DNA of 64,000 nucleotides, taken from contig NC_092013.1 in NCBI RefSeq assembly GCF_042242105.1, forward strand, positions 1,890,001-1,954,000. The letters are read 5' to 3'. The DNA is from Pempheris klunzingeri (Eukaryota; Chordata; Actinopteri; Acropomatiformes; Pempheridae). This document shows positions 57,841 through 64,000 of the stretch, in pieces. Position 1 is the first letter of the stretch. Every line of letters begins with the position of its first letter. Made by a program: the position numbers and the translations under genes. The notes beneath the pieces were generated by a model. It was not told where the DNA came from and did not search any database. It worked only from the letters and a program-made list of their open reading frames with translations.

Positions 57841-60522
57841 ACATTTTCCAGAGAATAGCCAGCTGTTTCCTCTTGCCCCCTCCACATGCCCTGATTGCTG
57901 TGTTGTTATATTCTGAGCTTCTCTACAAACAGAGGGATGGCCCAAGACAGCATCCTCATTTTCTTAACAGCATGTGTGTTATTGTGGCTATGACTACATC
58001 CTGAAAACATGTCCATCACTGCTGAAAAAAGTCCAGGGTGATGTTAATGAATTGCTTGTTTAGTTGTTTGTTTCTTTAGTTCATCACATGAGACAATAAA
58101 GAGTCAGATCTTAATAACTGAGGACTGGAACTCAGCATGGTTGCTGTTTTTACTTTAAAAATGACCTGGAACAATTTATGCGTAAATAAAGTCATTGTTG
58201 ACTCTTTTGCATCAAGTTACTAACTGATTAATTGTTTCAGCTCTGCTTTCATCTGTATCCCAGCAGCCTTCTTCAGCCAACAGATCAAGTTTAGTTGTCA
58301 TCACATGCTAACAGGTGGTTGTGTACAGGTGGACACGGTAACCTCTGTCTCTGTTCAAAGTTGGTCTCTGCTGTCAGATGTGATTGTCCTCCCTCATCTT
58401 TCTCCGGCCGTCCAGTGACTCCTGGGCGATGACCTTTGACCTCCTCCCAGTGGATGCTGTGAGAGGTTCAGGCCTGGTGTTCACCGGCAGACACTTCCCT
58501 CGCTGTCACATGTGATGCCATACACCACCTCAGGGGCGTCCAGTCTTTAGGGTGGAGCAGCAGAGATCTTAGGTGTTGAATGGTTTGTGGTGCGTGTTGA
58601 CTCCTTGTGACTCTAAAACTCTGACTGGATGTCTTCAAAGTCTTCAAATCTCAAGGAGGATTAATGTACCACAAACTTTTCACAATCTACGATGCATTTT
58701 CCAGCTAATCCAAAAGGGTTTGACAGTTAATTTATCCTGAAGTGGACAGTTTTCTCAGCCCACGAGGGAACACCTCATCCTACTAAACTGGTAAACACAG
58801 AAACATGAAGACAATCACAACACACATTTTGACATTTTTCATGGTTTATTCAGACGTTTGTATAGAAATGACCTGATAGCCCACAGGAGCTAATAACATC
58901 AACACACATGAAGCTTCAGAGCGCCACCACTCAAATGTCACAGCCAAGTGTTCAGTTTATTAGGAACACTGAGCTCAAACTAATGCAGTCTAATACAACA
59001 GTCCTGCAGTAAATCCTCCTTCATGAAGGTCATGATGTTCAGGTCTGAGCTGCAGTAGTTTCAGCTCGGTCGACCTAATAAACTGGACACTGAGTGTATA
59101 GTTCAGTGTGTGACTGTACCTGACAGACTGGCTCAGCACCTTAACTCATAAAAAGAAGCAGCACAGGCTCGTCCCAAATGATGTCAATAACACAAATATC
59201 AAAATATAACATGAAGTCACTTTATATTTCACTTTAGCTTCAGTATATTCACATTCATTTGCAGAACAACAGCAGTTTGATGTCTCTTTCATGTCCGTGT
59301 TGAGCTCAGTTAAGACCTTCAAGAACTTCAAGCAGCAGGATAATATTTGGTTCATTGGCTGCATTTATAAAGAGCTTTTATCCCTCATTCATCCGTTCAC
59401 ACTCACTCACTCATTCACACACCGACGGCAGCGAGCTATCAGAGTATAAAAATAAAACAAGTGCTCTTAAAGCTGCTCAAGAGTGGAACTCGATCCCTCC
59501 ATAATTAATTAATGATGATTAATTAATAACCAGCTCTCTCCTGTTGTCACCATGGTGACTCCAGTCTGTGTTACTGACCGCCGTCTCTTTCCTGTTACTG
59601 TCCTGGCATGTTGTCCAGCTTTTATTGTGAAGGGCTGATAGTGGTCTACATTAAGGTGCTCGGTCCGTGTTAAATAAAGCAGTAAGTGAAAGCAGCTGAA
59701 CAACTGCTGAGACATAAACTGACCTCATCAGACTGAACATTTCCACGGACACTGGACGAGTCTGAGACCATCTCAAGATGCAGAGGAGGGCGACAGAATG
59801 CAGCAGCATTAACCATGTTAAAGATTTCACATTAATCACTAAATAAACCTGTTCCATTTGATAACAGTAATGTATTTCTAAATATTTAAAGGTAAAGTCT
59901 GTAGACTTTAGAGGGACCTCTTGGCAGACATGGAACACAACATTCAGAACTGTGTTTCCAGTAGTAGAATTGTGTTTTCTTTAGCTTGCCTTTATCTCCA
60001 GAGAGATTCTATGGAGTCAGCCATGTTGTTACAGCAGCCCTGAACATACAAACAGGGCTTTTTGCAGTTTTATGTTAAATTGGCAGCTTGAATTTGGTGG
60101 CACAAATGCACCAGTTTGAAAACAAAGAAGGAGAAAGGAGAGGAAGACCACTTTGTCTTGTGAGAGGTTTGAGATCCCAGATGACCTGGACAGGGAGGAC
60201 TCCTGACAGGAGGAAACACCTGGTGAAGGTCAGGGACACACTGTGCTGATGGGACATCCTAATGTTTCCATATGAAGCACAAGGAGCTACATGCACATCC
60301 GCCACCCCGACGACCTCACTTTCACCTTGTTACCATGACAACCACAACCCCGATCCCAACTTTAGCCTTAAAACCAAAAGTCTTAACTGTCAAAGTGAGG
60401 AGCAGACAAAATGTCCTCACTTTCAGACAGAGAAATAAAAGTAGAGAAACACACACTTCACAGCACATGTAAAGACAGTGAAGTCTCTGGATCAGGTATC
60501 TGCCCTGAATGACTGGGGGCTT
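57841..60522. repeat. Segmentally repeated gap between ZNF9 and Ig3
   Basis: Third copy of 9686-12360. No supported exon. Includes the small inverted-repeat element at 58947-59091. Confidence 0.7.
58947..59091. mobile_element. Small inverted-repeat element, copy 3
   Basis: Copy of 10779-10923 carried by the segmental duplication. Confidence 0.45.
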
Positions 60523-60870
60523 TTAGAGGGGGTCTCTCTCTGCCTGTGAACCTGCAGGAGGAAAACAAAGTTACATTCGAGAAAATCCAGACTGACTTGA
60601 TCCTCCTGTGGGTGTAAACACCAACAACATGTTTCATGTCTGAGAAGATGAAACAACTGTCAAGACTCTAAACATGAGACACACGTTAAGAATCTGTTGT
60701 GTTGTCTGCTCATCTTTTATATGTTGATATAACTAATTATCTAAACTCACCTTTGTTAGGATTCACTGTGATGCAGCCTTTGGTGTAAAGCACAGCCAGA
60801 AGAACACCAACACCAAGACCAAGACTCAAAAAAGGGCCGACAACTGCAGCAACAATCCACCCAGTGGAAT
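60523..60870 (-). CDS. Ig3: 3' exons of a third B7-like Ig gene (partial)
   Basis: Two exons are visible: transmembrane 60751-60870 (120 bp, phase 1-1) and tail 60523-60551 ending at TAA. The helix reads WIVAAVVGPFLSLGLGVGVL then LAVLYTKGC, two residues longer than in Ig1 because of a small insertion in the Gly/Leu-rich part. The tail matches Ig1 (SQAERDPL). The C-set exon expected near 62-63 kb is missing: the sequence jumps at about 62045 from what is 13875 in unit I to what is 16114. Upstream exons, if present, lie beyond the window. Confidence 0.6.
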
Positions 60871-62559
60871 CTGAAACAGAAAACAGGAAGTCAGTGTGAG
60901 ACTCTGAGTGTAACTGCATATCATCTACAGCAGACTGAACATCACAGCCGACACAGAGAACAACTGAAGGTGTTCCTGCTCTGAGTCTAACATGTAAAAC
61001 TATCAGCAGATTAAAACAGCAGTGGGATGAATCTCAGCAGGAACAGCAAAACATATTCAATCATTAACTAAACTACCCAACAGTTTATTCTAGTACAGCT
61101 GAAATCAATCAATAATCATTGAAGCCACTTTTCACATGAAATTCACGGTTCCAACTTCTGTTATTGGACAGGACAAGCCTTGCCAACTTCTGGGTCATTG
61201 TGATGTCATGTCTTGCTATTTGGAGTGAGTCTCAGCCGAGAAACGCTCCTGCTTTTAGATGATTATTGGTATTTAAGTTGTTTTTTCAGCCATCAAGTAT
61301 CTGGAGAAGCTCAGGCTGCAGCATAATAGTTGGTGAAAGGCTGCAGTTTGTACCTGCTGCCGTAAGAGAGACATTAAAGAGAGACATTACGTGAAAAGCC
61401 AGCAGGAGCTTGTGTTGGTTTGGTTTAAGGCAGACAGTTCTTCTGTCTGGAGGAGGAAGTCTTGCTTAGTCACCTCATTTCCTGCCTCTTGTGCCACTAA
61501 ACTGGAGCCACCACAGTTTGATTATAAACCATCACACACACAGGATGCTGTGACTGTAGAGTTGACATACCTGAACCTTGTGACTGCTCTCCAGAGTTGA
61601 CACATCTTATTGTTAGAAAGTTAGCGTTTGTTAAAAATCTTCAAATGAATTACTGATACATCTTCCTGCATAATTAACTCTGTTTGTATGTGAATGCTGT
61701 TTATGTTTCCAATAAATGTTCACATCATATTGGTTTACTCTTGAGAGATTTGGATTTTTTGCAGTCTATCACACATCATATAAACGTTAATCAGACTTCT
61801 TGGTGGCTGTAAAAGTCCTTCCTGTCCACACTCAGGAGACAGAGCCTTCACAGGGCGACTACACCGACAGAGACGGTAAAACCCACAGCCCTCGTTTGGT
61901 CCAAACATCAGAGTGAAGTTCAGCTTCAGCTCATATGGAGCTTCAGCAGTCTGAGTTAGTCCAACAGAGAAGAGTGATCAGACTGAACAGTCTGAACAGT
62001 GAAGACTTGAAAAGAATCAGTGCAGACGTGGTGCTTTTAAGGACTGCAGGTGAACAGGGTCAACATTTTAACTACCACACATCACCATGAACCTTCCCCA
62101 CTTCAGCACTGATATTAACACAATTAGTTTCTGGACTACAGCTTCTATGAAACTCTGTGTTTAGATATGAGAATGAGGCAGAATCTAATTAAATATACTT
62201 TAATTTTCACACAGTTCCAGAACACAAATCTGAACATTGAATGAAGCAGGTTTAAAACTCTTATTTCATGTTGTCGACACATTAGAGCCAAAAGGTTTTT
62301 ACTGAGGAAACTTTGGATCTCTGTTTTTTTTTTTAATCGCTCCATAAATCAGACAAAACTGCCAACAGCCATAAAAAACAACGTTCACCATGTTTTTAGG
62401 AATAAACTGTGTGAATCAGGCTGTGGATCATATATGAACAAAGCCCTCAGTGAAAACCTTCAGGATCAGGATGTTTCTAAATCTGTGTGTGAAGGTTTTA
62501 TTAATTTATTAGAAACTTTCAATTAGTTTTAGACAAATAACAACTATTTTCACTGTGGA

Positions 62560-62808
62560 TTGATCTGTTGATTATTCTCTCAGTTATTCAAGGAGTTGTT
62601 TGCTCCACAAAACGTCTGAAAATGTCTTGTTTAGTCCACAACCCAAAGATATTCAGTTTACTGTCACAGAGGAAAGAAACCAGAAAATGTAGAATGTATT
62701 TAAGAAGCTGGAATTAGAAATGACTCAAACCAACTGATCGATTATCAGAATAATTGGGGATTAATTTACTAGCTGATAACTAATCGATTCATCGTTGCAG
62801 CTCTGGTT
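62560..62808. mobile_element. Dispersed fish repeat (fuller copy)
   Basis: Sequence from tggattgatctgttgattat to atcgttgcagctctg, a very common repeat type in fish genomes; shorter members are at 14255-14570 and 42692-42843. Class uncertain. Confidence 0.5.
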
Positions 62809-63010
62809 TCACACCAGTGATTTACTAAACCAGGTCGGACCATTCAGTCGTCACTCGTGTCTCAGTGGAGCCTGTAGTCCTGTGATAAATGGTTGCCAGG
62901 CAACATCTGGAGCAACAAAACAAACATGGACACAGCGACACATCACAGAGAGCTGCTAGTACTTTGTTAAGGCTCAGCAGGTTTGCTTTGGTCCTGCCCT
63001 CCTAGTTTCA

Positions 63011-63011
<1 letters not shown>

Positions 63012-63051
<40 letters not shown>

Positions 63052-63052
63052 T
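63012..63052. repeat. (AAT)n microsatellite
   Basis: About 41 bp of AAT repeats, longer than the unit II counterpart at 43049-43081. Confidence 0.9.
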
Positions 63053-64000
63053 GTATTGATGCTGGTCAGAGTCAGAGGGAAATATGCTGCCTCACACACA
63101 CACAGCTGAGACATTAAGTTTAACATTACTGCCATAACTCATCATTTTACATCATTATATTCTCCTGTTAAATCTAATCTAACACACTTAAAATAAGTCA
63201 CATCAGTTCCTTTAACACATCCTGCTTGTTCAGTCAGAGCGAACTCAGATCATCATCACTCATCATAGTTTGGCAGGTGGAGCTCAAACATCAGGATCAT
63301 TTGACACCAGAGTCATGTCAGGTCCTTCTCTAGCTGCTCCTCTACTCACTCTCTGCAGGTCAGACATCGTGTTTTCTGCAGCGAACTATCAGCTCCTCCA
63401 CAGAAGCACCTCACAGTTAGTATGTGGTAACATTTCTAACAACAAGCTCAACTGGTGTAAGAACTAGTGTGTGTGTGCTGTGACCCATTTCAATGTGCTG
63501 ATGCAGGAATCTTCACCTATTAATCTCCTTAATATATAAAGAGAATCTGACCTTCAGTCGATGCTCAGCAGTGAAGAAGTGCTGGGGACCAGGTCTGTGT
63601 CACTAAACTAGTTTGTATGGTGTAATAAGAGGGTCGTGATGCACAACACTTTGAAATGTTCATCGTTTCTGTCCTCAAACGTTTCCTCTGAAACATGTTC
63701 AGCACATGTAGTTTTAGTGTATAATCTCAGCTGTAAGCCGTCACAAAGAGAATGATTCACGATCTACGAGCTCCTAAAAGGTGAATCCAGACTGAACAAA
63801 GTCCAGTTTTATCTCTATTTCATCCTGAGAGTTTGACTGTTGGACTGATCCACTGTTTTTATTCACACAAACACCTGAAGCTCTGATGATACAGACGCCT
63901 GCTACAGCTGCTCAGGAATGTGTTTGTGTTACAGTTCACACTGATCTCTTTCTCTTATTTCCCTTCAGATCAACTCATTCTCCCTCTGATCTCTGTAGAA

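Larger units (their letters stand above)
60871..64000. other. Ig3 intron or upstream sequence, no exon seen
   Basis: A mosaic. Up to 62045 it follows unit I/II, 62046-62465 follows unit I (16114-16530), and from about 62650 it follows unit II (42690-43940). After about 63925 it diverges from unit II into ttacagttcacactgatctc with a + strand acceptor-like stretch (cttatttcccttcag, ending near 63969), but no recognisable exon follows before the window ends. Confidence 0.55.

Overview
The window looks like teleost (probably percomorph) nuclear DNA. The signs are spliced genes with GT-AG introns, poly-C2H2 zinc-finger genes, B7/butyrophilin-like immunoglobulin genes, long (CA)n microsatellites, LINE reverse-transcriptase fragments, solo LTRs and several high-copy repeat families that I recognise as typical of fish. 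There is no bacterial-style operon, CRISPR array or rRNA.

Layout. Everything is built from one macro-unit of about 22-26 kb, seen three times in the same order. Each unit holds three C2H2 zinc-finger (ZNF) genes on the + strand, followed by one B7-like Ig gene on the - strand. Unit I (1-22.4 kb) has ZNF1, its 3.4-kb tandem duplicate ZNF2, ZNF3 and Ig1; its first ZNF would lie left of the window. Unit II (22.4-47.9 kb) has ZNF4, ZNF5, ZNF6 and Ig2. Unit III (47.9-64 kb) has ZNF7, ZNF8, ZNF9 and the 3' end of Ig3. Every ZNF gene but ZNF8 has a 22-codon first exon joined in phase 0 to one large terminal exon carrying all the fingers (6 to 15 per protein). Ig1 and Ig2 have a signal exon, a V-set exon, one or two C-set exons and a transmembrane exon, all joined in phase 1, ending in a very short cytoplasmic tail. 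Ig1 and Ig2 start about 1.2 kb from the start of ZNF4 and ZNF7 and point away from them.

What differs between units is the interesting part. Finger number and DNA-contact residues change between otherwise near-identical ZNF genes. ZNF8 has lost promoter and exon 1 by deletion. Ig2 has a different transmembrane exon inside near-identical flanks. The Ig C-set exons share an identical core between divergent edges. Ig1 carries a truncated C-set exon next to a foreign, CCAAT-rich segment. ZNF3, ZNF6 and ZNF9 carry an intronic foldback with long, nearly perfect inverted arms. Mobile elements date the events: a solo LTR inside a LINE is present in four ZNF copies, and another solo LTR is in ZNF4 only, with empty sites in its paralogues.

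How the genes work together is inference. The ZNFs look like a locally expanding set of DNA-binding proteins whose targets cannot be read here, and the Ig genes like cell-surface co-signalling proteins. Shared amplification is visible; a shared function is not shown. All exon models are predictions from splice sites, reading phase and paralogue comparison by eye.
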